Below, piece by piece: positions 35,905 through 44,274 of a stretch of DNA of 64,000 nt. The notes beneath the pieces were generated by a model. That model saw only the letters and a program-made list of their open reading frames with translations, did no database searches and was not told the DNA's origin. The DNA is from Endoryza sp044226045. Its GTDB lineage: Bacteria; Bacteroidota; Bacteroidia; Chitinophagales; Chitinophagaceae. The stretch lies in assembly GCA_044226045.1 (NCBI GenBank), contig JBGAHR010000019.1:1-64000 (forward strand), written 5' to 3'. The first letter of the stretch is position 1, and each line of letters begins with the position of its first letter. The translations under genes were made by a program, and so were the position numbers.

Positions 35905-36042
35905 TTTATCGTTTCACGTTTATCGTTTCACGTTGGTTGGCGGTTTGCAGTTTGCGGTTTGGCGGTTGTCTCCTGTCTATTGATAAGTATCAGATATTGA
36001 CAACCTGAGGAACGTGAAACGATAAACGAAAAACGATAAACT
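35903..36042. repeat. Word-repeat element R1: large inverted repeat between convergent genes
   Basis: The left arm 35903-35934 (two units of GTTTATCGTTTCACGTT) pairs with the right arm 36011-36042 over 32 bp with 3 mismatches. The left arm starts inside the DUF4920 stop codon, and the right arm ends 3 bp before the pckG stop. The centre contains TTGCAGTTTGCGGTTTG words of the same repeat family. Confidence 0.85.
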
Positions 36043-36045
36043 CCC

Positions 36046-37911
36046 CTACCTGTCTTCTCTCTCAGGAGCCAGCGTATATTGCTCGGGAGATCTCCAAAGG
36101 GAAGAGAGTAACAGTTCCCGCATAAATAAAAACTCTTTCGGAATCCGGTCGTATAACCGGGAGAACAGTTCTTCGTGAGACAGCAATTCCTGTTTCCACA
36201 ATTCCCGATCCACCATCATCATTTCATGAAATACCGGGCGCTGGAATTCTTCCAGTCCTTTCCAGTCCATATCGCGGTAACGGGGTCTCCAGCCGATTGG
36301 GCATTCCACTGCAGCTGCTTTCCCTTTGATACGGCCGATAATCCATTTCAACACCCGCAGGTTTTGCCCGAATCCGGGCCATACGAATTCTCCGTTGGCG
36401 TTTTTGCGGAACCAGTTCACTCCAAATATTCTCGGCGTATTGGGCAGGTCGCGTCCGAACTGAAGCCAATGATTGAAATAATCTCCCATATGGTAACCGA
36501 GGAAGGGAAGCATGGCAAAAGGATCTCTTCTTACTTTTCCAATATCTCCAAAAGCGGCTGCCGTCATTTCGCTTCCCATGGTGGCGGCAAGGTACACGCC
36601 GAAGCTCCAGTTGAATGACTGGTAAACGAGTGGCACGGCGGTACTTCTTCTTCCCCCGAAAATAAATGCCGATACAACCACTCCCTCGGGATCATCCCAG
36701 TGAGCATCGATGGCGGGGTTTTGAGTGGCGGGCGCTGTAAACCGGGCATTAGGGTGCGCAGCTGGTTTGCCGCTGTTTTTATCAAAAGGTTTTCCCTGCC
36801 AGTCGATCAGTCCTTCCGGCGCTTCCTTTGTCATTCCTTCCCACCATACATCACCATCAGGAGTAATGGCCACATTCGTGAAAATCGTATTGGCGGCGAT
36901 GGTGGCCATGGCATTGGGATTGGTTTTCACATTCGTACCGGGAGCCACTCCGAAATAACCTGCTTCCGGATTGATGGCATACAGCTTTCCGTTTTCTTTT
37001 TTATGAATCCAGGCAATATCATCACCTACAGTCGTCACTTTCCAGTCGTCCATTCCCTTGGGAGGAATCATCATGGCAAAATTGGTTTTACCACAGGCAC
37101 TGGGAAAAGCGGCGGCCACATAGGTTTTGTCGCCATCAGGCGATTCGGCGCCGAGTATCAGCATGTGTTCTGCGAGCCAGCCTTCCTCACGTCCCATCAC
37201 TGATGCGATCCTGAGGGCAAAGCATTTTTTACCGAGCAAGGCATTGCCTCCATACCCGCTACCGTACGAGATAATCAAACGTTCTTCAGGGAAATGGGAG
37301 ATATATTTTACGGTTGGGTTGCAGGGCCATTTAACATCTTCCATACCTGGTTTTACCGGCGCGCCTACGGTGTGCACACATTTTACATAACCCTTTTCAT
37401 AGATATAGGGAAGGATATGTTCACCCATGCGCGTCATGATCTTCATATTGATCACGGCATATTCCGAATCGGTGATCTGCACACCATAACGGGAAAGGCT
37501 GGAGCCGACGGGTCCCATGCAAAACGGAATAACATACATTGTTCGGCCCTGCATGGCTTTTTCGGTAAGACCTTCGAGAATATTTTTCATTTCATGCGGA
37601 TCCATCCAGTTGTTGGTCGGTCCGGCATCTTCCTTGCGACGGCTGCAAATAAAAGTGCGATCTTCTACACGGGCTACATCGCTCGGGTCGCTGAAACAGG
37701 CATAGCTGTTGGGTCTTTTTTGTGGATTGAGTTTTATAAAGGTTCCTTTCCGCACCAGCAACTGACAAAGCTGGTCGTATTCTTCTTCGGATCCGTTACA
37801 CCAGTGAATGCTGTCTGGTTTCAGGTGATCGGCCATTGATTTTATCCAACCTTCCAGTTCGGCCTGTGCACTGGCAAACTCTTTTGAAGGAAATACATTG
37901 TAGTGGTACAT
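36046..37911 (-). CDS. pckG: Phosphoenolpyruvate carboxykinase (GTP)
   Basis: A 621-residue GTP-dependent PEPCK that makes phosphoenolpyruvate from oxaloacetate in gluconeogenesis. I place the start at MYHYNVFPSKEF; the in-frame extension to 38067 overlaps the 3' part of the PLC-like gene and has no family match. Motifs are IPFCMGPVGSSLSRYGVQITDSEY, SYGSGYGGNALLGKKC, the P-loop AAAFPSACGKTNFAMM, TVGDDIAWI and the guanine-binding NWFRKNANGEFVWPGFGQN. The length fits the GTP class. It is convergent with DUF4920 through the R1 inverted repeat. Confidence 0.95.
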   Translation of the reverse strand: MYHYNVFPSKEFASAQAELEGWIKSMADHLKPDSIHWCNGSEEEYDQLCQLLVRKGTFIKLNPQKRPNSYACFSDPSDVARVEDRTFICSRRKEDAGPTNNWMDPHEMKNILEGLTEKAMQGRTMYVIPFCMGPVGSSLSRYGVQITDSEYAVINMKIMTRMGEHILPYIYEKGYVKCVHTVGAPVKPGMEDVKWPCNPTVKYISHFPEERLIISYGSGYGGNALLGKKCFALRIASVMGREEGWLAEHMLILGAESPDGDKTYVAAAFPSACGKTNFAMMIPPKGMDDWKVTTVGDDIAWIHKKENGKLYAINPEAGYFGVAPGTNVKTNPNAMATIAANTIFTNVAITPDGDVWWEGMTKEAPEGLIDWQGKPFDKNSGKPAAHPNARFTAPATQNPAIDAHWDDPEGVVVSAFIFGGRRSTAVPLVYQSFNWSFGVYLAATMGSEMTAAAFGDIGKVRRDPFAMLPFLGYHMGDYFNHWLQFGRDLPNTPRIFGVNWFRKNANGEFVWPGFGQNLRVLKWIIGRIKGKAAAVECPIGWRPRYRDMDWKGLEEFQRPVFHEMMMVDRELWKQELLSHEELFSRLYDRIPKEFLFMRELLLSSLWRSPEQYTLAPEREDR

Positions 37912-37994
37912 GACAAGCAAGATTTGCCGCAAAATAAGTAGGTTGAGGCAACTAACCAGTAAACCGATCAACTTGTTTGTGAGGCGGCTGGAGA

Positions 37995-38777
37995 CTATTT
38001 TGTGTGATTGCGGAAAAACAATCGGCAATCGGCGATCCGGTCGGTATTGATGATGTCCACGCCACATCTTTGCAATAATACCCAGGTATCTTCGGAATCG
38101 GGCGCTCCCCAGAAACGGAATGGAATCTTGAATTGATGAGCTGTTTCGAGTACGGATTTGATATGAACGGTATCGGCGCGGTTGGTTCTTTCCACGAGGT
38201 AATTAAAATAGTTGTCACTCATCATGGCAAGACGGGTGGCCTGTTCTTCGGAATATTTTTCAAATGGGCGACCATCAAAATAAATATAAGATGGATAGTT
38301 TTTCCATTCTTCTATCGGTCCTCTGTCGCCGCTGATCACTATTTGTACAGCGTTTGGATTTACCGATCTGTCGAAATACGACTTCAATGGGTCGAGTACG
38401 GTTACCAGCTTTTTCAATACAAAGGGGCCATCCTGTTTGATATCGATCATCAATATGGGCCGGTAACTCGTATCCGGGGAGATGCGACCTTTATTTTGCG
38501 TGAACAGGCTGATGATCGGATCAAGGTACATCGACTGTAATGTTTTGCCCGACCGGCGTTCGCGGAGGCTATGTGCCACCAGCAGGTTTTCACGAATGAG
38601 AAAAACATCCGCTTCGATGGAATAGGCCCTGTTTTCAAGGGCGGTGAAGAAAGGCCTGGGTTTCAGGTAATCATTGTGCGAATGGATCTTTACCTGCCCT
38701 ATCCCTGTGAAAGATAAGGCCAGCAACAACAGTAACAAGAAAAAAGGCTTTTTATGGATTGAATGGATCTTATTCAT
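37995..38777 (-). CDS. PLC-like phosphodiesterase / GDPD-superfamily secreted protein (AIM6-like)
   Basis: A 260-residue TIM-barrel phosphodiesterase-like protein with a signal peptide (LLLLLLALSFTGIGQ). The start of the mature protein has KIHSHNDYLKPRPFFTALENRAYSIEADVFLI and LLVAHSL, the HxHNDY and EADV signatures of AIM6-like PI-PLC/GDPD-superfamily proteins. It ends with GVDIINTDRI, the last barrel strand. The substrate is unknown, perhaps a phosphodiester lipid head group. Its ATG overlaps the stop of the M1 aminopeptidase by 8 bp, so translation is coupled. Confidence 0.82.
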   Translation of the reverse strand: MNKIHSIHKKPFFLLLLLLALSFTGIGQVKIHSHNDYLKPRPFFTALENRAYSIEADVFLIRENLLVAHSLRERRSGKTLQSMYLDPIISLFTQNKGRISPDTSYRPILMIDIKQDGPFVLKKLVTVLDPLKSYFDRSVNPNAVQIVISGDRGPIEEWKNYPSYIYFDGRPFEKYSEEQATRLAMMSDNYFNYLVERTNRADTVHIKSVLETAHQFKIPFRFWGAPDSEDTWVLLQRCGVDIINTDRIADCRLFFRNHTK

Positions 38778-40362
38778 AGATAACTCGCTTCAGATAATAA
38801 TAATCCGGATCTATTCTTGGCAGGGATTTACTGGTGATATTTATTGGTTTTTTCCCAAGGGTCATTCTTTTTTTGCCTTCATCTGTTACTACATCCATGG
38901 GCAAATCTTCCTCAAAGTTTACCAGCTCAATCGTGTATTTGCCTTCGGTTTTTTCTTTCACTTTTATTTCCAGTTTTTGGGCGGTGTAAAGATAAAAATC
39001 GAAGATCGCTTTGAGATTTCTGCCCGAGGCCTGGCTGAACAGCTTTTCCACATCCCCGGTGGTAACGGTATTGTCATAAGTATAGGCAGGATCGGTGGCC
39101 AGTTTCTTTAAGGTGGGAAAGAATACATTGTCCCCGGTGATGTAGCGAAGCGTATGCATGAAGAATGCGCCCTTGCCATAAATAGGACCCTTGTAGGCGC
39201 TATCGGAATCCACTTCTTCGCCTCGCACGATGGGGATATTGCTTTCCTGTGCGCGGCCGGTTTGCGCCATTTTTTTCAGGTAAGACTCTTCGCCTTCCAT
39301 TTCCCGGTAATACAGTATGTCGCCATAGGTGCAAATTCCTTCCTGTATCCACATATGGGCCCAATCGCGGTTGGTGACTTTGTTAGCCCACCATTCATGA
39401 CCGAATTCATGATTCATGAGCCAGTCGAAATCTTTTCCGCCAACCTGGGTGTAACGGAATTTATTTCCATAGGCGATATTGGTTTGATGTTCCATGCCGA
39501 GGTGTGGCGTTTCGCATAAGCCGATACGTTCCTTGATCCAGGGATATTCTCCAAAGTATTTTTCCAGGATACGTGTCGTTCTCTCCATCATTTCCAGCTG
39601 ATGCGGCGCTTTGTCTGCATGTTCCTCCAGCACATAAAAAATCATTGGCACTTTATTCCCATTTACGCTGGTATATTCTCGTGTGACAGCCTTATATTTC
39701 CCGATGTTAAATACAAAACAATAATTGCTGATGGTATAATTTGTTTTCCAGTGCCAGGTGGTTTTATTGTTGGCAGTTTTGGATCCCTGGAGAAGACCCG
39801 GTCCGACAGCTGTTAATCCTTTTGGAACGGTAATATACATTTCAGCGCCTTCATTGGGTTCATCACTGGGATGATCTTTACAGGGGAAGAAGATCTTGGC
39901 GCCTTCACCCTGGCAGGTCAGTGCGATCCAGGGATTTCCCTGTCCATCTTTTTCCCATTGAACGCCTCCGGTCCATGGGGGTCGGGTAGCAATACCGGGC
40001 TTACCTCCATACACTACGCGGATGGATGTTTTTCCTGCGGGCCACGCATTTTCAGCATTGCTGATGAAGATCATATCATTCTCATGACGAAAGCTTGCCT
40101 GTTTGCCATTGACCAATACCTGCGACACCGTGAGGCTATCCCATAAATCGAGCAACAAATCGGGTGTTGCCTTCTGCAACAGCAAATCGATATCGATCTG
40201 TCCATTAAAAGTTTTTTGAACCGGGTCAACGTCCAGGGATAATGTATAGTGCCTGATGTCCATATTGGCCTGCACCGGTTTGAGTACTCCGCCGGAGCGA
40301 AGATTTTGCGCGGATAAAGAGACATCCAGGAATAAAAAAAGAAGTAGGAGAGAGAAACGCAT
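38770..40362 (-). CDS. Secreted M1 family aminopeptidase
   Basis: A 530-residue zinc metallopeptidase. The start is MRFSLLLLFLFLDVSLSAQ, a signal peptide; the open frame continues 72 codons upstream over the divergent plsC gene, which I reject. An M1 N-terminal beta-domain leads to the catalytic domain with HEFGHEWWANKVTNRDWAHMWIQEG, which has the HExxH-18-E zinc ligands. The substrate-binding GAMEN-type motif appears as LGMEHQTNIAYG. A short helical C-terminus (SQASGRNLKAIFDFYLYT) completes the protein. It should release N-terminal residues from peptides outside the cytoplasm. The downstream PLC-like gene overlaps it. Confidence 0.9.
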   Translation of the reverse strand: MRFSLLLLFLFLDVSLSAQNLRSGGVLKPVQANMDIRHYTLSLDVDPVQKTFNGQIDIDLLLQKATPDLLLDLWDSLTVSQVLVNGKQASFRHENDMIFISNAENAWPAGKTSIRVVYGGKPGIATRPPWTGGVQWEKDGQGNPWIALTCQGEGAKIFFPCKDHPSDEPNEGAEMYITVPKGLTAVGPGLLQGSKTANNKTTWHWKTNYTISNYCFVFNIGKYKAVTREYTSVNGNKVPMIFYVLEEHADKAPHQLEMMERTTRILEKYFGEYPWIKERIGLCETPHLGMEHQTNIAYGNKFRYTQVGGKDFDWLMNHEFGHEWWANKVTNRDWAHMWIQEGICTYGDILYYREMEGEESYLKKMAQTGRAQESNIPIVRGEEVDSDSAYKGPIYGKGAFFMHTLRYITGDNVFFPTLKKLATDPAYTYDNTVTTGDVEKLFSQASGRNLKAIFDFYLYTAQKLEIKVKEKTEGKYTIELVNFEEDLPMDVVTDEGKKRMTLGKKPINITSKSLPRIDPDYYYLKRVIYE

Positions 40363-40430
40363 ACTCTTTCGTTTTGTGAAAGATAGCGAATCAGCAGACA
40401 ACTGCGCATAGAAAAGTGCTACCTTGAGCC

Positions 40431-41006
40431 ATGCTACGATTGCTATGGAATGTTTACTGGAAGCTGGGCGGTTGGAAAATCCGCGGAAGCTTTCCGTATG
40501 ATATTCCGAAGATGGTGATGATCGTGGCACCACATACCAGCTGGAAGGATGTACTGGTCGGATTTGCGGCCCGCTCAAAATTGAAGATCACACATGCAAA
40601 ATTTTTAGGGAAGAAAGAACTATTCGATGGTAACTTTGGCTGGTTTTTTAGAAAGCTGGGTGGCGTACCGGTGGATCGGTTCAGTAAACAGGGAATGGTT
40701 GAACAGGTAGTGGAAATGTTCAGAAGCAATAATAACTTCTTGTTGGGAATGGCACCTGAAGGAACAAGAAAAAGAGTTGATAAATTGCGCTCCGGTTTTT
40801 ATCATATCGCCCGACAGGCCCATGTTCCGATTTTACCTGTTGGATTGGATTTTAAAAACAAAGAACTCGTGTTGGGGCAGGCTTTTCTACCCACGGATAA
40901 TGAAGAGGCAGATTTTCAAAGAATCATTGACTTTTTTTCCGGGATCACCGGGTACCATCCCGAAAAAGATCTTCGACACCTGACAAGAAATTCAATAAAC
41001 CAGTGA
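40431..41006 (+). CDS. PlsC-like 1-acylglycerol-3-phosphate acyltransferase family protein
   Basis: A 191-residue acyltransferase of the LPLAT superfamily, probably membrane-associated through hydrophobic surfaces. The catalytic HxxxxD box is APHTSWKDVL near residue 34, and the phosphate-binding motif is LLGMAPEGTRKR near residue 110; GGVPVDRFSK is the intermediate block. It is shorter than canonical PlsC (about 240) and resembles the small stand-alone acyltransferases of Bacteroidota. The likely reaction is acyl transfer to a lysophospholipid or glycerol-phosphate-like acceptor. It is divergent from the M1 gene. Confidence 0.87.
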   Translation: MLRLLWNVYWKLGGWKIRGSFPYDIPKMVMIVAPHTSWKDVLVGFAARSKLKITHAKFLGKKELFDGNFGWFFRKLGGVPVDRFSKQGMVEQVVEMFRSNNNFLLGMAPEGTRKRVDKLRSGFYHIARQAHVPILPVGLDFKNKELVLGQAFLPTDNEEADFQRIIDFFSGITGYHPEKDLRHLTRNSINQ

Positions 41007-41101
41007 AAACCAGATCATCTTAAATAGTATTGCCCGATTTTGACCAACGGGCATAAAACTTGATTAAGGCTATTCAAATTTTCTTATCAAAATAGACTGA
41101 C

Positions 41102-41986
41102 ATGAAACTTAGATTAATTCTACTCGGTACCATGATGGCGATGATTGCCACTTCCTGCGTTAGTTCCAAGAAATTCAAAAAGGCGGAAGCAGATGCCCAA
41201 ACCCGGTACAACCAATTGAATACAACCTATGTTCAATTACAGGAAACGTTGAAGAACTGCAACGACGATAAAACTGAACTGAACCGCAAAAACACTGCGC
41301 TCCAGGTTGAAATAGATGGTCTGAATAAACAGATTGCTTTCCTGAAAGAGAACAATACACAGGCCCTGAAGCAACTCCAGGATCTTTCTGTGATCTCTGC
41401 ACAACAGGCGGATAATATTAAAAAATCATTAGAGAACATTGGTGCAAAAGATAATTACATTCAGTCTTTGCAGGAATCCCTGGCTCGCAAAGATTCGCTG
41501 AACATGGCATTGGTGATGAACCTGAAAGGGGCTATCGGAAATATGGCCGATGATGACATCAACATCAAAGTAGACAAAGGCGTGGTGTTCATTGACATTT
41601 CCGACAAACTTCTATTCAAGAGCGGTAAATATGAAATTACCGATAAGGCCAACGAGGTATTGGGAAAGGTTGCCCAGGTGTTGAAAAATCAGCCTGATAT
41701 TGAGTTCATGGTTGAAGGTCATACCGACAACGTTCCATTCCGCAGCAATGGCATTCTTCTCGACAACTGGGATCTGAGTGTAAAGCGTGCAACCAGTGTA
41801 GTTAGGGTATTGCAGAATAAGTATGGATTGGATCCCGCCAAGATGGCTGCTGCCGGCCGTGGCGAATACAAGCCTGTTACTTCCAATGACAACAAAGAAG
41901 ACAGAGCGCTCAATCGCCGCACCCGTATCGTCATATTGCCTCAGCTGGATCAGTTCTTTAAGCTGCTCGAGCCGAAGAAAGGATAG
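41102..41986 (+). CDS. OmpA-family lipoprotein
   Basis: A 294-residue outer-membrane lipoprotein that links the membrane to peptidoglycan. The lipobox is MMAMIATSC (Cys near 19). Residues about 25-125 are a coiled coil (LQETLKNCNDDKTELNRKN and so on), with SLENIGAKDNYIQSLQESLARKD continuing it. The C-terminal OmpA domain (about 155-280) has FIDISDKLLFKSGKYEI, VEGHTDNVPF, the LSVKRATSVVRVL helix and GRGEYKPVTSNDNKEDRALNRRTRI; the last Asp and Arg bind meso-DAP in the family. A strong terminator follows. Confidence 0.92.
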   Translation: MKLRLILLGTMMAMIATSCVSSKKFKKAEADAQTRYNQLNTTYVQLQETLKNCNDDKTELNRKNTALQVEIDGLNKQIAFLKENNTQALKQLQDLSVISAQQADNIKKSLENIGAKDNYIQSLQESLARKDSLNMALVMNLKGAIGNMADDDINIKVDKGVVFIDISDKLLFKSGKYEITDKANEVLGKVAQVLKNQPDIEFMVEGHTDNVPFRSNGILLDNWDLSVKRATSVVRVLQNKYGLDPAKMAAAGRGEYKPVTSNDNKEDRALNRRTRIVILPQLDQFFKLLEPKKG

Positions 41987-42008
41987 TAGAAAATAATTCT
42001 ATACCCGG

Positions 42009-42049
42009 AATGGTTTGCCGTTGATTTGTTCAACAGCAAACCATTTTTG
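42009..42049. terminator. Bidirectional terminator between OmpA and dienelactone hydrolase genes
   Basis: 10-bp perfect outer stem (AATGGTTTGC/GCAAACCATT), a mismatch, then a 5-bp inner stem GTTGA/TCAAC with a TTTGT loop, followed by T's. Confidence 0.9.
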
Positions 42050-42056
42050 TTTAATA

Positions 42057-42911
42057 TTATACGAGGTATTTTTTCCAGAATCGGATGGTACGTTCCCAGG
42101 CCAGTTTGGCAGCGGCCTCATTGTAACGGGCGGCCGAAGTATCATTGTGAAAGGCGTGGTTCACTCCTTCATACAGGTACAGTTCATAGCGGATCTTGTT
42201 TTCCTTTAACGCTGCTTCATAAGCGGGTATACCGGCGTTGATCCGTTCATCGAGAGCAGCATAATGTAATTGAACAGCTGCCTTGATCTTTGCCACGTCG
42301 GCAGCGTCCGGTTGTCTTCCATAAAATGCAACGGCGGCTTTTAACTCAGGTACCTGTACAGCCAGTTGATTTGCCATACCGCCGCCCCAGCAAAAGCCGA
42401 CACAACCCATTTTGCCAGTGCTGTCGGGTCTTTTGGCGAGATAGTCGAACCCCCTGGCAAAATTAGCAGTGGTTTGTGGGGCATCGAGTTTTTGAAAGAG
42501 CTGGCGGGCTTCATCTTCATTCGCCGGCGTACCCCCCAGCAGCGAAAGTGCGTCGGGAGCGATTGCCAGGAATCCGGCCATAGCAGCACGGCGGGTAACA
42601 TCTTCGATATGCGGATTCAGTCCCCTGTTTTCATGAATGATAATGACCGAAGGATATTTTCCTTCTGCTTTAGGCCTGGCAAGATAGGCTTTCATTTCTC
42701 CAGCTTCCACCGGGTAGGTTATTCTTTCGGTATGGAGTTCTTCCTGCAAGGGGGTGGTCTGCGCAACCGCATAATTTCCTTCGAGTAATGGCAGCACCAT
42801 CATGGCGGCGGCGAGGCTCCCCGTAATTTTTACCAGTCTTTTCAGAAATATTTCTCTGCTCAGGGGCTTGTGTGTGTATTCGTCATAGAGATTAATGATT
42901 TCCTGGTTCAT
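42057..42911 (-). CDS. Dienelactone hydrolase family protein, exported
   Basis: A 284-residue alpha/beta hydrolase. I start it at MNQEIINLYDEYTHKPLSREIF; the 21-residue upstream extension lacks support. A hydrophobic segment (VKITGSLAAAMMVLPLLEGNYAVAQ) at about 25-50, after a basic stretch, acts as a late signal or anchor. The nucleophile elbow is GCVGFCWGGG with Cys as nucleophile, as in dienelactone hydrolases; the acid is in HYAALDERINAG and the His in YEGVNHAFHNDTS. The family cleaves lactones or esters; the true substrate is unknown. Convergent with the OmpA gene. Confidence 0.87.
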   Translation of the reverse strand: MNQEIINLYDEYTHKPLSREIFLKRLVKITGSLAAAMMVLPLLEGNYAVAQTTPLQEELHTERITYPVEAGEMKAYLARPKAEGKYPSVIIIHENRGLNPHIEDVTRRAAMAGFLAIAPDALSLLGGTPANEDEARQLFQKLDAPQTTANFARGFDYLAKRPDSTGKMGCVGFCWGGGMANQLAVQVPELKAAVAFYGRQPDAADVAKIKAAVQLHYAALDERINAGIPAYEAALKENKIRYELYLYEGVNHAFHNDTSAARYNEAAAKLAWERTIRFWKKYLV

Positions 42912-42974
42912 ACTGATCGGTTTATTGGAAGAATAAATAATCACTGTTGTCCGGGCAAAACGCTGAGGATGCAA

Positions 42975-43043
42975 TTGGTCAATTAGTCAATGAGCCAATT
43001 TGCCAATTAACCGCAAACCGCTAACTGTAAACAGCAAACTGAA
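42975..43043. repeat. Word-repeat element R2
   Basis: Consists of AATTGGTCAATTAGTCAATG-like words, then CCGCAAACCGCTAACTGTAA, the TTTGCGG word in reverse orientation. The same two word classes recur at 55.7-55.85 kb and 54.6 kb. Confidence 0.55.
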
Positions 43044-43159
43044 TTTCAACAATTGCATGGCTTTATTCTAACGCTGTTCAGCACCGAAGAACTCATTGAT
43101 TTGGTAAATGGATCAAATTCATCCACTACTAATCCGCTCCCGCTCTCACTCCCAATCCC

Positions 43160-43636
43160 CTAAAGTAGCCGGCCCACCACTTTTTTGATCAATTCCGGCT
43201 CAAACCCTTTTTGCAACAGGAAGTCTGTTGTTTTGGCAAGACGGGTGAATCGATTGGAATGATCGGCTTTGACGGAAGTCCAACGTTTTTCTGCCAGCTT
43301 TTCCAGGGTTGCGAGGTAGGGTTCGTCTTCGAGTTCTTTAAGGGCTTTCCGGATATTATATTCACTAACCTGCCGTTGCTTTAGTTCATATCTGATCTTG
43401 ACTTTACCCCATTGTTTCATCCTGAATTTACCCCCTGCAAACTGAATGGCAAAACGTTCTTCGTTTAAATAGTTTTCTTCGATCAGTTGAGACAGCAATT
43501 CTTCCACCTGTGCCTTATACAATCCAAAGCTATAGAGCTTTTCTTTAACCTCCTGGTGACTTCGTTCCTGGTAAGCGCAATAATGCTTCGCCTTTTGAAG
43601 AGCCTGTTCTTTGCTAAGCTGTTTTCGGGGTAACAT
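43160..43636 (-). CDS. recX: RecX family regulator of RecA
   Basis: A 158-residue all-helical protein made of three tandem three-helix repeats: ALQKAKHYCAYQERSHQEVKEKL, FGLYKAQVEELLSQLIEENYLNEERFAIQFAGGKFRMKQWGKVKIRYELKQRQV, then KLAEKRWTSV and a final KGFEPELIKKVV. The block YLNEERFA followed by WGKVKIRYELK is diagnostic for RecX. The protein should cap or destabilise RecA filaments. It is separated from recA by 8 kb, with word-repeat elements on both sides. Confidence 0.9.
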   Translation of the reverse strand: MLPRKQLSKEQALQKAKHYCAYQERSHQEVKEKLYSFGLYKAQVEELLSQLIEENYLNEERFAIQFAGGKFRMKQWGKVKIRYELKQRQVSEYNIRKALKELEDEPYLATLEKLAEKRWTSVKADHSNRFTRLAKTTDFLLQKGFEPELIKKVVGRLL

Positions 43637-44274
43637 GGTGCGTTTGTCGTTTCAGGTTTATCGTTTCAAGTCAGTTTGCGGTTGTCAGTTTGCGGTTTGC
43701 GGTTAAAAGTCAAATTGCAAAAGTCAAAATTCAAAAACTTCTCCCCGTTCCCGCTGAAGGCGTTTCACGTTTCAGGCTTATCGTTTCATGTTGGTTTGCG
43801 GTTGTCAGTTTGCGGTTTGCGGTTAAAAGTCAAATTGCAAAAGTCAAAATTCAAAAACTTCTCCCCGCTCCCGCTGAAGGCGTTTCACGTTTCAGGCTTA
43901 TCGTTTCACGTTGGTTGAGGCGTTTATCGTTTCAGGTTTATCGTTTCAGGTTGTTTCCAGTTTGCAGTTTCTCTTTCTCTTTCTCTTTCCCTTTCCCTTT
44001 CTCTTTCCGTTTCCCTCCCCGCTCCCGCTCTCGCTCTCGCTCCCGCTTGCGCTCCGGCAATTTAGTCATTAACTTGCGGTTCGGGGTTTGTTGAGTGTTC
44101 GGGCCCGATGATTATCGCAAAACAATAAAAAACAGCGGTTAGTACCCGGTTGTGCCGATGGGGGGCAAGCCCGGGATTTCCCTTCCTCACAAATAATCCA
44201 CTTTTCCGGGCGGGCACATTGCTATTATTTAAAAATCAGTAGTTTCGCCACACTATAAATTTATATTACTGTTT
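43637..44274. repeat. Word-repeat element R3, including two tandem 120-bp units and a pyrimidine tract
   Basis: Between divergent recX and dnaN. Bases 43681-43800 and 43801-43920 are direct copies with only a few mismatches until the last ten bases. They contain GTTGTCAGTTTGCGGTTTGC, AAGTCAAAATTCAAAAACTT and the GTTTCAGGCTTATCGTTTCA word. More CGTTTATCGTTTCAGG words follow to 43955. A pure C/T-rich tract (about 43972-44056) with CTCTTTCCCTTT and GCTCCCGCTCTCGCTC steps comes next. The last 200 bp lead to the dnaN promoter. Short open frames across it are repeat artefacts. Confidence 0.88.
44240..44247 (+). promoter_or_regulatory. Putative -7 box of dnaN
   Basis: TAGTTTCG, one mismatch from TAnnTTTG, 27 bp before the dnaN ATG. 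Confidence 0.4.

Noticed and set aside
43681..43920. CRISPR array
   Set aside because: Only two long (120 bp) units without short unique spacers, and no cas genes in the window.
43676..44094. Two small plus-strand open frames across the R3 tandem repeat
   Set aside because: They translate repeat words into repeated peptides in two frames; no start context and no similarity to proteins.
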